From: CAZUCE01 sp964619265
Lineage (GTDB): Bacteria > Planctomycetota > UBA1135 > GCA-002686595
DNA length: 64,000 nt
Reading direction: 5' to 3'
Assembly (NCBI GenBank): GCA_964619265.1
Contig: CAZUCE010000019.1
Coordinates: 13,089 to 77,088, forward strand
Shown here: in pieces, positions 19,116 through 30,356 of the stretch
Layout: the number at the start of each line of letters is the position of its first letter
Numbering within the stretch: the first letter of the stretch is position 1
Notes under the pieces: model-generated
Database searches by the model: none
What the model was told of the DNA's origin: nothing
Seen by the model: the letters and a program-made list of their open reading frames with translations, nothing else
Translations under genes and position numbers: made by a program

Positions 19116-19855
19116 ACAGGCTCAACACGACTGCCCGGCACCACGTCGAGCTGCTCGCCTTCCTCGAAGCGCACCCAAGCCTTCGTGCCGCCATCGTAGT
19201 CCTTTGCGCGACACAGGAGTGTGGCCGGCTGACCGAATGCCAGCACGCGTTGTTCGGTCTGGCGCTCCACACCGCGGAAGGCGCGGATGAAGGGGTTGCT
19301 TTCCCACTCCTTCGCAATCGTGGTGGAGTCCATGTGCCCGGGATGGACGCGCGTCTCCTTCGGAAGCCGCATCAGCTTGTCCATGATCGAAGCGTGTAGC
19401 TCTTCGAAATTGGTATGCCCTGGCGCCCGCGTCCCTCCAATCGAGCCTTCAAACAGCGTGTCTCCGGTAAAAACGTCGGACCCGTTGACCAGGAACCCGA
19501 GCTGGCCGGCCGTATGCCCGGGGATGTGCAGCGGCTGAATTCGAAGGTCGCCGCAGACCAGCTCATCGCCCTCGGCCAGCTCGAGGTCCAGATCGCCAAA
19601 CAGCTCCTTCTCCGCACCGTGTCCACAGATCGGACAGCCGAACTCTGCCTTATAGGCCCCGTTGTGCGTCACGTGGTCCACGTGATGATGCGTGCACAGA
19701 ACGTGCGTGAGCGTCAGTCGATGCTCGCGGAGTTTCTCGAAGATCGGCTCCACCGGTCCACCGGTGTCGATGACCACGGCGTGCCCGCCCGGCCGGTCGC
19801 CGACCAACCAGGTGTTCGAGAGCCACTCGGCGCTCATCGTCTTCTCGAGAATCAT
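19112..19855 (-). CDS. MBL-fold metallo-hydrolase (glyoxalase II-like)
   Basis: 247 residues. The beta-lactamase-fold metal site is complete: THHHVDHVTH at about 55-64, HIPGHTAGQLGF at about 111-122, FTGDTLFEGSIGGTR at about 130-144 and VHPGHMDS near 180. This arrangement is that of glyoxalase II-like thioester hydrolases with a binuclear zinc centre. A cytoplasmic role in hydrolysing a glutathione-type thioester is plausible since a class III alcohol dehydrogenase is encoded 34 bases upstream on the same strand, but that link is an inference. The start may also be the ATG six codons later (MSAEWLSN). Confidence 0.85.
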   Translation of the reverse strand: MILEKTMSAEWLSNTWLVGDRPGGHAVVIDTGGPVEPIFEKLREHRLTLTHVLCTHHHVDHVTHNGAYKAEFGCPICGHGAEKELFGDLDLELAEGDELVCGDLRIQPLHIPGHTAGQLGFLVNGSDVFTGDTLFEGSIGGTRAPGHTNFEELHASIMDKLMRLPKETRVHPGHMDSTTIAKEWESNPFIRAFRGVERQTEQRVLAFGQPATLLCRAKDYDGGTKAWVRFEEGEQLDVVPGSRVEPV

Positions 19856-19889
19856 CGAAAGGCCTTGGGTTCGGGAACTTGGGGTGGAA

Positions 19890-20993
19890 TTAGAACGTGA
19901 CGACCGAACGAATGCCGTCCTGGGCTTCCATGAGGTCGAAACCTTGGTTTACGTCGTCCAGCGATAGCCGGTGGGAAACAAAGCCGTCCAAGTCGAGCTT
20001 GCCGTCCAGGTAGAGGTCGACCAGTTGAGGAACGTGGGTGCGGCCTTTCGCCCCGCCGAAGCTACCGCCTTGAATCGTGCGACCGGTGATCAGCAGCCGC
20101 GGAACGATGTCTAGGGTCTGTCCCTTGCCGGCCACCCCCAAGATCGTGACAAGTCCATAGCCCAGGCGCGCCGTCTCGACCGCGGTCCTCATGACTCCGG
20201 TCAATCCGGTGGCTTCGAAGGTGTAATCGGCGCCGACGCCGCCGGTCATGTCCATGAGCTTGGCAGCCTCGTCGCCGTCGGCCACCACGAGGTCGGTAGC
20301 GCCGTACCGCTTGGCCCACTCAAGGCGCCCCGGCGCTAGGTCGACGGCGACAATGCGCTCCGCGCCGCGCAGCTTGGCACCAGCAATCGCACCGAGGCCG
20401 ACCATTCCGGCTCCGAACACAAAGCACGTGGAACCCAGCTGAACTTCGGCTTTCCATAGCGCCGCAGCGATTCCGGTGGTCGCGCCGCAGGCGAGAAGGC
20501 AGGCCGCCTCAAGGCTCGCTGCGGGGTTGATCTTGGCCAGTGCAATTTCCGGCATCACCGTAAATTCGCTGAACGTGCTGGTGCCCATGAAGTGCCGAAC
20601 CGGCTGGCCGTCGCGCGAGAATCGCGTCGTGCCGTCGGGCAAGAAACCCTGACCCTGCTGGGCGCGAATCGCGGTGCAGATGTTGGTCTTTCCGCTGCGA
20701 CAGTTCTCGCATTCACCGCACTCGGGAGAGAACAGGCACACCACGTGATCCCCCTTGGCCAGGCCGCGCACGCCGGGCCCAAGCTCCTCGACAACGCCCG
20801 CGCCTTCGTGACCGAGCACGCAAGGGGTGTATCCGGAAGGATCCGCGCCGCTTTGGGTGTACAAGTCCGTGTGGCATACGCCGCAGGCCTTCAGGCGAAC
20901 CAGAACCTCCCCTTGGGCAGGGGGAGCCAGGTCGAGGGACTGAACAACGAGCGGCTTTCCAAATTCTTCGAGGACGGCGGCGCGAGTTTGCAT
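19890..20993 (-). CDS. frmA: Class III alcohol dehydrogenase / S-(hydroxymethyl)glutathione dehydrogenase-like
   Basis: 367 residues, zinc-dependent medium-chain dehydrogenase. The catalytic zinc site is visible in KACGVCHTDLYTQSG and LGHEGAGVVEELGPG; the structural zinc site in PECGECENCRSGKTNIC; the NAD-binding Rossmann motif in VFGAGMVGLGAIAGAK. The sequence is closest in pattern to glutathione-dependent formaldehyde dehydrogenases, which oxidise S-hydroxymethylglutathione (or another thiol adduct) to the S-formyl thioester. Some relatives are mycothiol- or NDMA-dependent, so the thiol is not certain. It lies between the S9 peptidase gene (upstream) and an MBL thioester-hydrolase-like gene (34 bases downstream), all on the minus strand. 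Confidence 0.85.
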   Translation of the reverse strand: MQTRAAVLEEFGKPLVVQSLDLAPPAQGEVLVRLKACGVCHTDLYTQSGADPSGYTPCVLGHEGAGVVEELGPGVRGLAKGDHVVCLFSPECGECENCRSGKTNICTAIRAQQGQGFLPDGTTRFSRDGQPVRHFMGTSTFSEFTVMPEIALAKINPAASLEAACLLACGATTGIAAALWKAEVQLGSTCFVFGAGMVGLGAIAGAKLRGAERIVAVDLAPGRLEWAKRYGATDLVVADGDEAAKLMDMTGGVGADYTFEATGLTGVMRTAVETARLGYGLVTILGVAGKGQTLDIVPRLLITGRTIQGGSFGGAKGRTHVPQLVDLYLDGKLDLDGFVSHRLSLDDVNQGFDLMEAQDGIRSVVTF

Positions 20994-21052
20994 AGCAGAG
21001 CAGGCGTGGGCAGTTCGGGCGCAGGGCTGCGCCGGGGGTTCGGTGGGCGACC

Positions 21053-23551
<2,499 letters not shown>

Positions 23552-23813
23552 GGGAGGCAGGTTAGCAACCAACGGGGAGGAAACCGGACGGCGCACTCCG
23601 GACCCGCCCTCCCCCCCGGCTCCCCGCCTCGAAGGGCCCTATCCCCCGATTGGTCCGGGGGGGGAGTTTTCGGGTATTTCCGCTGCAGTCAGCGGGCACC
23701 TTTAACCGATCCTCATCAGCGAAGCTTGCTCGCCTTCGGTCCCCCCTTGGGACCTCTAGGGTGGCCCCGGTGCGCTTCGAAAAACGCCACCTGCGCCACA
23801 AGCGACCTGCCCA
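23552..23813. other. Divergent intergenic region with GC hairpin
   Basis: 262 bases between the divergent S9 peptidase and small lipoprotein genes. It holds a C/G-tract hairpin at 23643-23661 (CCCCCG / CGGGGG, 7-nt loop) followed by further Gs. Because both genes are transcribed outward, the hairpin would lie in a 5' leader or promoter region, not at a 3' end. I see no convincing -35/-10 pair. Confidence 0.4.
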
Positions 23814-24167
23814 ATGATTCGAGTTCGAGCCGCGGCTGCTCTGCTGCCTTTCCTGTTTGCTGCCTGCGCCTCTCCGCTTGGGACCCGCGTTCCCGAGACG
23901 GGTTTCGCGCAAACCACCGGAGGGGTCGTTCAAGTCTCCGAACCGGCGCCGGTGCCCAGCGAGGTCAAAGCCGCCAGCTCGTTCGAAGACGAGTATCGCG
24001 ATCGGTGCAACAAGCGCGGCGCGACCGGCGTAGCCGCGGAGTCGATGACTTCGGTGCTTGAAAGTATGGCGGCCCTGTGTGGAGCCAGCGGGATCGAGCC
24101 AACCGGCGAAGAGCAAGCACCGGACCTCAAAGACCCGGACGAAGTCCGGGCGCGGATTCAGTTCTGA
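23814..24167 (+). CDS. Small lipoprotein, unknown function
   Basis: 117 residues. The leader MIRVRAAAALLPFLFAAC ends in a good lipobox (FAAC at 15-18) followed by a serine-proline linker. The mature part is acidic with three cysteines at or after the lipobox and no recognised domain. Its 3' end overlaps the convergent SDR gene by 10 bases (24158-24167). Function unknown; export and lipidation are what the sequence supports. Confidence 0.6.
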   Translation: MIRVRAAAALLPFLFAACASPLGTRVPETGFAQTTGGVVQVSEPAPVPSEVKAASSFEDEYRDRCNKRGATGVAAESMTSVLESMAALCGASGIEPTGEEQAPDLKDPDEVRARIQF

Positions 24168-25003
24168 TCCTTCGGCGGGTGCAGATCGCCCCACAAAAGG
24201 CGCCCCTCCATCCCCCCGGCTACCGTGACGACCTGGCCTGTGACGTGCCGCGACAGGGTCGGTGAAGCCAGGGTCAGCACCGCGCGCGCCACGTCCTCCG
24301 CTTCGCCCACGCGCTGGAGCGCCATCGTCGAAGTCGCTTGCTGGACTGCGCGCGGATCGTCCAGCGCCGCTCGGGCCATTTCCGTCCGCGTCCAACCCGG
24401 CTCGACCAAATTGCAGCGCGCCCCGGGATCGATTCGCGGTAGCTCGTTTTTAAGGCTCTGCAAGAGTCCATACAGCCCGGCCTTCGCCAGCGCGTAGTCC
24501 GCGTGGTCACGTTCACCGTAGCGGGCCGCCGTGGAACCGATCAGCACGGCGGAGGGCCCGTCTGCCGAAGGGCTGGCGGAGCCGGTTCGTTCGGTTCGGC
24601 GTTCGAGGCCACGGGCAAAAGCACGCAGGGTCCAAACGCTGCCGAGCAGATTCGAATCGATCGTCGAGCGCACGCGCTCCGGGCTGACGCGATGCAGCGG
24701 TAGGGACTCAGCGGGCCAAACGCCCGCGCAGGCGACACACACTTCGACCGGGCCATGGCGCGCTTCCGCAAGTTGAAAGACCTGATCCAGGGCATCCGGA
24801 TCCCGGACATCGGCCTGAATCGCGTCCACCTGGGCTCCCAGCCCTTCGCGCCGCACGAGCTCGCGCAGCTCGTCCGTGCGCGAAAAGCCGCCCGCAACGA
24901 CGAAGGCCCCTTCGGCGGCGAAGGCGCGCACGATCGCACGCCCGATGCCCCCCGAAGCGCCACTGACAAACGCCACCTTGCCGGAGAGTCCTGTGTCAAC
25001 CAT
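24158..25003 (-). CDS. SDR-family oxidoreductase
   Basis: 281 residues, Rossmann-fold short-chain dehydrogenase/reductase. The NAD(P) motif is SGASGGIGRAIVRAF (about 14-28), the NNAG-type block is replaced by CVACAGVWPAE (about 83-93), and the catalytic tyrosine-lysine pair is in YALAKAGLYGL, with serine in LIGSTAARYG. The C-terminal part has the classical VEPGWTRTEMAR and VTGQVVTVAGGM. It reduces or oxidises a carbonyl/hydroxyl substrate that cannot be named from sequence; the pattern resembles FabG-like enzymes. ATG 25003 is chosen because the SDR fold begins there; 17 upstream in-frame codons are probably not translated. Confidence 0.85.
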   Translation of the reverse strand: MVDTGLSGKVAFVSGASGGIGRAIVRAFAAEGAFVVAGGFSRTDELRELVRREGLGAQVDAIQADVRDPDALDQVFQLAEARHGPVEVCVACAGVWPAESLPLHRVSPERVRSTIDSNLLGSVWTLRAFARGLERRTERTGSASPSADGPSAVLIGSTAARYGERDHADYALAKAGLYGLLQSLKNELPRIDPGARCNLVEPGWTRTEMARAALDDPRAVQQATSTMALQRVGEAEDVARAVLTLASPTLSRHVTGQVVTVAGGMEGRLLWGDLHPPKDQN

Positions 25004-25069
25004 GCCGGACAGCTTGGCACGCGGCGCGTCCCCTGGCACGCAGGTTCTCAGCATGCGATGCTAGGGCCC

Positions 25070-25429
25070 ATGTGGAAGCACCGCTCCCCCTTGCTGATGG
25101 CCGTCGCGACGACCAGCGCCCTCTCCGGCTGCGAGCTGTTCGATGAGTCGTTTGCGCCGGACGTCATGCCCGGCAGCTACCTGGTCGGCGGCCCCCTTCC
25201 GGACCTGCCGGTCGCCAGCGAGCCCGGGCTGAGCCTGCGCGTGTTGAAAGGTCGCTTCGAAGCTGGACTGGACGGTCTCCAGTTCGCAGGTCAACCCGTT
25301 TCCTTTGTCACCCCCGAAGGTCAGCCGTTCGCCGTGGACCAGCTTGACCTGGAAGGCCGTCAGGCGACGATCTATGCACGGCTTTGGGAAGGGCAGCTTC
25401 AGATCCACGCCGCCCGTACGGCCCCTTAG
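25070..25429 (+). CDS. Small lipoprotein, unknown function
   Basis: 119 residues. MWKHRSPLLMAVATTSALSGC is a signal peptide with lipobox (LSGC), so the protein is exported and probably lipidated. The remainder is a small beta-rich domain (SLRVLKGRFEAGLDGLQFAG) with no motif I recognise. The open frame reaches back to 24755, but that part is antisense to the SDR gene; ATG 25058 is an alternative start four codons earlier. The stop codon sits inside a 17-base tandem duplication. Confidence 0.6.
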   Translation: MWKHRSPLLMAVATTSALSGCELFDESFAPDVMPGSYLVGGPLPDLPVASEPGLSLRVLKGRFEAGLDGLQFAGQPVSFVTPEGQPFAVDQLDLEGRQATIYARLWEGQLQIHAARTAP

Positions 25430-25453
25430 CTCGACCGGCCCCTTAGCTCGACC
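25420..25453. repeat. 17-bp tandem duplication covering a stop codon
   Basis: Two exact copies of GGCCCCTTAGCTCGACC lie head to tail at 25420-25436 and 25437-25453. The first copy contains the TAG stop of the small lipoprotein gene. Confidence 0.85.
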
Positions 25454-25474
25454 GGCTGGCCCAACCCGCGGGAT

Positions 25475-25894
25475 TCAGCCTTCCTCCAACCAGCGTTCAA
25501 TCCGCTTGCGAATCTCATCCCGCGAGGATCGAAAGACCTCCATACGCGCGGCTTGGCCGCCGCGCACGGTGTACGGATCGCGCACCGGCCACATGTGAAC
25601 TTGGACCGACTCCGGGATCTTTGGACAGCTCTTGATCGCGGCCTGCGAAAGCACGATCAAGTGATCGGGCGGCTCGCGCAGAGCATGGTGGACGAACGAG
25701 GAGCGCAGGTCCGAGATGTCCACCCCGATTTCAGCCATCACCGAAACGGTCTCCGGCTGAATCCCGATGGCCTGGATCCCGGCCGAACTGGCCTCAAATC
25801 GATCGGACGCCAAGTGACGCAGGAAGCCCTCGCCCATCGGGCTGCGGCAAGCGTTGCCGATACAAAGAAACAGGACGCGCGGCCTTGAGCTCAT
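25475..25894 (-). CDS. Low-molecular-weight phosphatase / arsenate reductase-like protein
   Basis: 139 residues. The phosphate-binding loop C11-X5-R17 (LCIGNACRSPMGEG) is at the very N-terminus, as in LMW tyrosine phosphatases and thioredoxin-coupled ArsC. The block EIGVDISDLRSSFV and the aspartate region HMWPVRDPY follow, and the C-terminal helix DEIRKRIERWLEE resembles ArsC and arsenate-mycothiol transferase relatives. It therefore acts either on phosphotyrosine or on arsenate; sequence alone does not decide. No arsR, arsB or acr3 is adjacent. ATG 25894 puts the catalytic loop at the normal place; upstream in-frame codons are antisense to the next gene. Confidence 0.8.
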   Translation of the reverse strand: MSSRPRVLFLCIGNACRSPMGEGFLRHLASDRFEASSAGIQAIGIQPETVSVMAEIGVDISDLRSSFVHHALREPPDHLIVLSQAAIKSCPKIPESVQVHMWPVRDPYTVRGGQAARMEVFRSSRDEIRKRIERWLEEG

Positions 25895-26024
25895 GCCCCC
25901 CATCATGGGCGCACAGCCAGCGGCCGCAAGTTGCGGAGCACCTGGGCCCGCAGAACGGGACAGACTCGAAGGCAAGCTCTCCCCCGGCTCGCGCCGGCGG
26001 GCCAGGCGGGGCAGACTGCACGGA

Positions 26025-27083
26025 ATGCGAATCGGGTTCGATGCCTCCCCCCTGCAGCGGGGCTTGACCTCGCCGGGGGTCGAGCGCGCAACGCGCGGCC
26101 TGATCGAGGCCCTCTGCGCCCGATCCCGGGCGGGCGCTTCCAGCATCGAATGGGTCGAGCTGAGTCCTGCCGAAGGAACCAGCCACCGCGTTTGGCGGCA
26201 GGTTTCCGTTCCGCGCCAGGTGCGTCATCAAAACCTGGCGGGCTTCCACTCAAGCGTGTCCGCCGTCCCCTTAGTCGGGCGCTTTCCTGTGGTGCAGACC
26301 GTTTATGAAGTCCCCTGGCGGCACGGGGTTTCCGAAGGCTCGACCCGCCGCTCCCGCCTCTGGCTGCGCGCCGGCCTCCGCCGGGCCGCCGCGGTCTTGA
26401 CGCCCAGCCACAGAACCGCCGGCGACCATCGAGCGTTGACGGCAAGCTCGCCCATCCTGCGCGTCGTCGCCCCCTTTGGGCTGCACCCGGAGTTCTTTTC
26501 CACTCCGCAGGCAAGTTCTAGAAGGCCAAGCTCGCCGGTGAGGCTGCTGGTCCCCGGCGGGACGCGTCCCAAGAAAAACGCCGAGCTGCTGATCCGCGCC
26601 CTCGCGCGGCCGGCCGGGCAGGATCTCGAGCTGCTGATCACCGGTGCCAGAACGCAAACGCTCGATCGCTGCTTAGCCCTTTCGGCGCAGCTGGGTGTCG
26701 CAGGCCGGCTTCATTACTCCGAACACCTGACCGAACCCGATTGGCTGGCCGAAATCGACCGCTGCTTGGCAGTGTGCGTGATCTCCGATTCCGAAGGCTA
26801 CGGATTCCCCGCGCTCGAAGCGCTGGCCCGCGGCCGGCCCGCCCTCATCTCGCACGCGACCCCTTCGGTGGAAGCGGCCGGCGAACTGGCGTTCCCCATC
26901 GATCCATCCTCCGAGTCCCAACTGGACGCGGCCCTCGCGAGCTGTCGCGCCGCAGATGAGAAGCACGCACTGGCCGCTCGTGCGTTCGCCGCAGAGCACA
27001 CCACAGCGCGCTGCGCCGAACGCGTCGAGGCGCTTTGGACCCAGCTGCTGACTTCCGGGTCTCCCGCAGACTCCAAGGCATGA
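26025..27083 (+). CDS. GT4-family glycosyltransferase
   Basis: 352 residues, GT-B fold. The N-terminus MRIGFDASPLQRGLTSPGVE is typical of GT4 enzymes, with the glycine-rich acceptor-domain loop. The C-terminal domain contains LLVPGGTRPKKNAELLIRAL and the donor-binding region VCVISDSEGYGFPALEALARG with the EX7E motif. The 3' end overlaps the start of the next glycosyltransferase (ATGA, 27080-27083), so the two are translationally coupled and probably act in the same glycan pathway. The open frame upstream of 26025 is antisense to the phosphatase gene. Confidence 0.82.
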   Translation: MRIGFDASPLQRGLTSPGVERATRGLIEALCARSRAGASSIEWVELSPAEGTSHRVWRQVSVPRQVRHQNLAGFHSSVSAVPLVGRFPVVQTVYEVPWRHGVSEGSTRRSRLWLRAGLRRAAAVLTPSHRTAGDHRALTASSPILRVVAPFGLHPEFFSTPQASSRRPSSPVRLLVPGGTRPKKNAELLIRALARPAGQDLELLITGARTQTLDRCLALSAQLGVAGRLHYSEHLTEPDWLAEIDRCLAVCVISDSEGYGFPALEALARGRPALISHATPSVEAAGELAFPIDPSSESQLDAALASCRAADEKHALAARAFAAEHTTARCAERVEALWTQLLTSGSPADSKA

Positions 27084-28171
27084 GCCGAGCTCTACGAGTT
27101 CTCGTCCTGGGTCATGTTTTGGCCCAGCCTCCCGGCGGTGTCGCGCGCGTCGCGCGCCAGGTCTTGCCGCGCGCGGCCCAGCAGCTCGCCGAGCACGACG
27201 GCGAACTGCTCGTCCTTCAAGGGTCCCATGAAATCCCCGCGGAAGCCCTCGGTGTCGCCCGCTCGATTCCCAGTTCACTGCCCGCTGGACCGCCGCTCGC
27301 CCGCTGGCTGCGCGAAGGTCGACGGATCCGCTCCCTACTCGCTGCTGAAGCCCGCGCCGGAACGCCGATCGACGTGGTTCACACCGGGCACTTGCCGCTA
27401 CCGAACGGGGCCTTGCCCAAGGGCGTTGCGCTCGTTTGGCAAGTCCACGACTTGCGCCGAGCGAACACGTTCGGGGGGCGCTGGGTCCTGCGGCGTGCGG
27501 CGCAGCGTGCAACAGGCATCGTGACGGTCAGCCGGTTCGTTGCACGCGAACTCGCCGACCTCGTTCCGGCCGTCCGCGAGAGGACAGCGATCGCGCCCAA
27601 CGGTGTCGATCACTTCACGCCCCTGCCGCGCGTTCCCGAACCGAGCTACCTGCTCCATCTCGGACACCTCGAGCCGCGCAAAAACGTCGAGCTGCTGCTG
27701 CACGCCTTGCAGCTCGACCAGAAGCTCCCCAACTTGCTCTGCGCCGGCGCGCCCAAGTCCGGCGAACGCGCGCGGCTGGAGCGACTGGCCAGCGACCTGG
27801 GAGTGAGCCGGCGCGTCGAATTCCGCGGCGCCTTCACGGACCAAGAACTTCCCCAACTTCTGGCCGGAAGCGCCTGCGTGGTCGTCCCTTCCTTCGTCGA
27901 GGGTTTTGGTCTCGCCGCGGCCGAGGCCTTGCACGCCGGCGTGCCACTCGCCATCGCTCGCGCCGGTGCGCTCCCCGAAATTGCCGGCCCCTTTGGGGTC
28001 TCCTTTCACGTGGAACGCCCAAGCGAATGCGCGCACGCTATCCGAACCGCAATCGTCCGGCCGGCGAGCGAACTCGACCGAGGCATCCGCCACGCCCGCA
28101 GATTTCGATGGGATCGTTCCGCCACCAAACTGGTCGAAGCCTGGGGCCGATTTTCAGGCCGAACGACTTAG
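27080..28171 (+). CDS. GT4-family glycosyltransferase
   Basis: 363 residues. MSRALRVLVLGHVLAQPPGG starts the acceptor domain. The donor domain begins LLHLGHLEPRKNVELLLHAL (about 190-209), continues with FRGAFTDQELPQLLAGSACV and ends with VPSFVEGFGLAAAEALHAG, a canonical GT4 nucleotide-sugar site. It is coupled to the preceding glycosyltransferase by a 4-base overlap; the two are distinct in sequence, suggesting successive sugar additions. The substrate is unknown. A 62-base gap with no clear hairpin separates it from the convergent gene downstream. Confidence 0.85.
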   Translation: MSRALRVLVLGHVLAQPPGGVARVARQVLPRAAQQLAEHDGELLVLQGSHEIPAEALGVARSIPSSLPAGPPLARWLREGRRIRSLLAAEARAGTPIDVVHTGHLPLPNGALPKGVALVWQVHDLRRANTFGGRWVLRRAAQRATGIVTVSRFVARELADLVPAVRERTAIAPNGVDHFTPLPRVPEPSYLLHLGHLEPRKNVELLLHALQLDQKLPNLLCAGAPKSGERARLERLASDLGVSRRVEFRGAFTDQELPQLLAGSACVVVPSFVEGFGLAAAEALHAGVPLAIARAGALPEIAGPFGVSFHVERPSECAHAIRTAIVRPASELDRGIRHARRFRWDRSATKLVEAWGRFSGRTT

Positions 28172-28233
28172 CCGTCCGCGGCAAAAAGTCTCGCTCGTAG
28201 CCCGCTTGCCGCAGGCCGCTAGCTCGGCCAGGC

Positions 28234-29442
28234 TTAGCTGGCTCGCTCTGGAAGGCGCAGGGCCTCGAAGATCTGCGATTCGACCAGGCTCCAGCGAGCG
28301 TCGAGGGCGCCGTGCTTTCGGCGTGTGATCAAACTGTCGTCACGCTCCTGGGCGGCGGAACGGATCGAGCTGACAAACCCGGCGGGATCGTGGGCGGCCC
28401 GGACCAGACCGTTGAGAGCATCGAATCCGGGGAATCGAGCCGCGACCGTGGGCAGTCCGCGCAGCAGGACCGCTAGCAGATCGCCGATTCGTTCCACGGA
28501 CGGGGCGACCTCGGTGGTGAACGGGGCAACAGCGACGTCGGCGACCGACAAAAGTTCATCGGGCTCGCCGCGAACGACCTGCACGCGATCGATCTCGTCG
28601 AGGCGCTCGACCAGGGCGCCGGCTCGGCCATAGGGCACCAGCAAGGTTCCCAGGTCGAGGCGCTCGGCGGCGCGAACCAACAGATCGGCATCGAGCTCGG
28701 GCGCATCCAGCGGACCGGCGGGAAGAATGAGCGGCCGAGGAAGACCGCGCAACTCGCGAGCCAGGCGCGTGGGCGGTGTGCTGCGCGTAATCGGTTGTCC
28801 CGATCCAGCCAGGCCAAGCTGTTCCAGATCAACGACCAGATTCGCGCCGGCGCGCAGGCGTTGGTCGGCGGCCAGCAACGATGCGGGCGGTACCGGGCGG
28901 CGCATCTCGCGCTCGTTGGGTGCATAAACCACCGAAGACCAGGTCTCACGGCCGAGCGCGTGGGCCCCGCGCGGATGGCAGACAAGAGCAGCCGGGGTTA
29001 CGTGTCGGGCACGGCCGAGAACCGGCTCGAGCTGGCGTCCGAGGAGCTGGCCGGAGAGCTGCAGTCCGCCACCGCGGAGTTCAGGCAAAAGGCGCGGACG
29101 CAAAACGAGAGCTCCGCAGGGATCGCGCTCGGGTGGACGAACCGCAGCGCGCAGGCGCTCCATCACGCCCCGGCGAGAGAGGGCCGGTCCGGCCCCGGGG
29201 ACGAAAATCACCGGAAGGCGTTTGGCCAACGCACGAGCCAAGCGGCACTCGAACAGGTTCGAAGCCGAAGGCGCTTCCTCCGTCGCAGCAAAGATGACCA
29301 CGGCGTCGGCCGCCTTGGGGGCGCCGTTGCGCGAAGGAGCCCCAAGCGGCGGGTAGAGCGAACTCGCGGGGGCGCCCTTTGAAGGGGCGTGCGCAGACCC
29401 CGAGCCGGCCTCTGGGTTGTGGGTTTGGCTGAGCTGAATCAC
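28234..29442 (-). CDS. Divergent GT-B glycosyltransferase-like protein
   Basis: At least 402 residues. The part ADAVVIFAATEEAPSASNLF with VIFVPGAGPALSRRG looks like an N-terminal GT-B domain, and the C-terminal half (LGTLLVPYGRAGALVERLDE; LLSVADVAVAPFTTEVAPSV) resembles the donor domain of a glycosyltransferase, but conserved EX7E is not evident. The frame is open to 29631, where it would overlap the FHA gene's 3' end by 73 bases; GTG 29442 (VIQLSQTHNPEAG) avoids this and still precedes the recognisable domain. The first part of the longer form is arginine-rich and may be untranslated. Function beyond glycan synthesis cannot be assigned. Confidence 0.6.
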   Translation of the reverse strand: MIQLSQTHNPEAGSGSAHAPSKGAPASSLYPPLGAPSRNGAPKAADAVVIFAATEEAPSASNLFECRLARALAKRLPVIFVPGAGPALSRRGVMERLRAAVRPPERDPCGALVLRPRLLPELRGGGLQLSGQLLGRQLEPVLGRARHVTPAALVCHPRGAHALGRETWSSVVYAPNEREMRRPVPPASLLAADQRLRAGANLVVDLEQLGLAGSGQPITRSTPPTRLARELRGLPRPLILPAGPLDAPELDADLLVRAAERLDLGTLLVPYGRAGALVERLDEIDRVQVVRGEPDELLSVADVAVAPFTTEVAPSVERIGDLLAVLLRGLPTVAARFPGFDALNGLVRAAHDPAGFVSSIRSAAQERDDSLITRRKHGALDARWSLVESQIFEALRLPERAS

Positions 29443-29558
29443 GGCAGGCGGCAGGGTCCGGGCGATCGCGGGACCGCGCCGGAATCCCAGCAGAACGACC
29501 CGCCGCCAAGCACGGCAAGGTTCGCGAGCGACCGAGGCGAATCCGTCCCGGAGTCGGG

Positions 29559-30272
29559 TCAGAGCACGCCGCTGATCAGCAGGGCAATCCCGGCAGCGAT
29601 GGCTCCGCCGACCCCGAGAACGCCCAGCCACACGACCCCCTGCACCCAGCCGGGCTGCTGGGAAAGGTCGCCCCGCAAGAGGCCTGAGCGGTCGCGCTCC
29701 ATGCCGCGAACCACGGCGGCTCGCGCAATCTCGCGTTTGCTGACCGGGGCGGTTGGACCCGCTGGAGCCTGGGCCGCTCCCTGTGCGCCCACCGGCCGGA
29801 CCTGGGTGGCGCCGAGTTGGATCTCCGCCGGGTCCTCCAGCTCGAGCCCGTGGTCCCCGAAGTCCCCCGCGTCCAGGCCCGAGCTGTCCAGGAATTCCAA
29901 ATCCTCCTCGAGCACCTGGGCTGACTCAGGAGGCGCAGCCGCCTGTCCCCCCGCGGCCAGCCCGCCCGCCAAGGCACCAACCGGATCCCGCCCAAGCTCC
30001 ACACGCAGCGGATAGTCGCCGAGCTTGATCAGCAACCCGTCGGCCAGCTCGATGCGATCGGTCTTTTGTCTGCCCTCGAACAGTCCGTTGCGCGAGCCGT
30101 CGTCGACCAGCCACCAGGTTTCGCCGTCCCGCTCGACGCGTGCGTGGCGGCGACTGACCGATCGGTGCACGAGCCGCGCGTCGCAGTCCGCGTCGCGGCC
30201 CAGACTGGCGCCAGGCTGAAGGGGCAAGCGCTGACCCTTCAGGGGGCCGGCCAGGGGAACGATGCAAAGCAT
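29559..30272 (-). CDS. FHA-domain protein with C-terminal membrane helix
   Basis: 237 residues. An N-terminal forkhead-associated domain (about 1-95) shows GRDADCDARLVHRSVSRRHA, then DDGSRNGLFEG, the phosphothreonine-binding loops. A long acidic/alanine-proline linker follows, and the protein ends in a hydrophobic helix (VVWLGVLGVGGAIAAGIALL), so it is tail-anchored with the FHA domain in the cytoplasm. FHA proteins recognise Ser/Thr-kinase targets; no kinase is nearby. ATG 30272 starts just before the domain; the upstream in-frame stretch is antisense to the divergent ABC gene's leader. Confidence 0.8.
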   Translation of the reverse strand: MLCIVPLAGPLKGQRLPLQPGASLGRDADCDARLVHRSVSRRHARVERDGETWWLVDDGSRNGLFEGRQKTDRIELADGLLIKLGDYPLRVELGRDPVGALAGGLAAGGQAAAPPESAQVLEEDLEFLDSSGLDAGDFGDHGLELEDPAEIQLGATQVRPVGAQGAAQAPAGPTAPVSKREIARAAVVRGMERDRSGLLRGDLSQQPGWVQGVVWLGVLGVGGAIAAGIALLISGVL

Positions 30273-30356
30273 GACCCGTGCAGGATACGCGCCGGAACGC
30301 TCGGCTCGTCGCGAACAGATCCCGGGGGGGTCGCTCAGCCGATACAGTGCGGGTCC

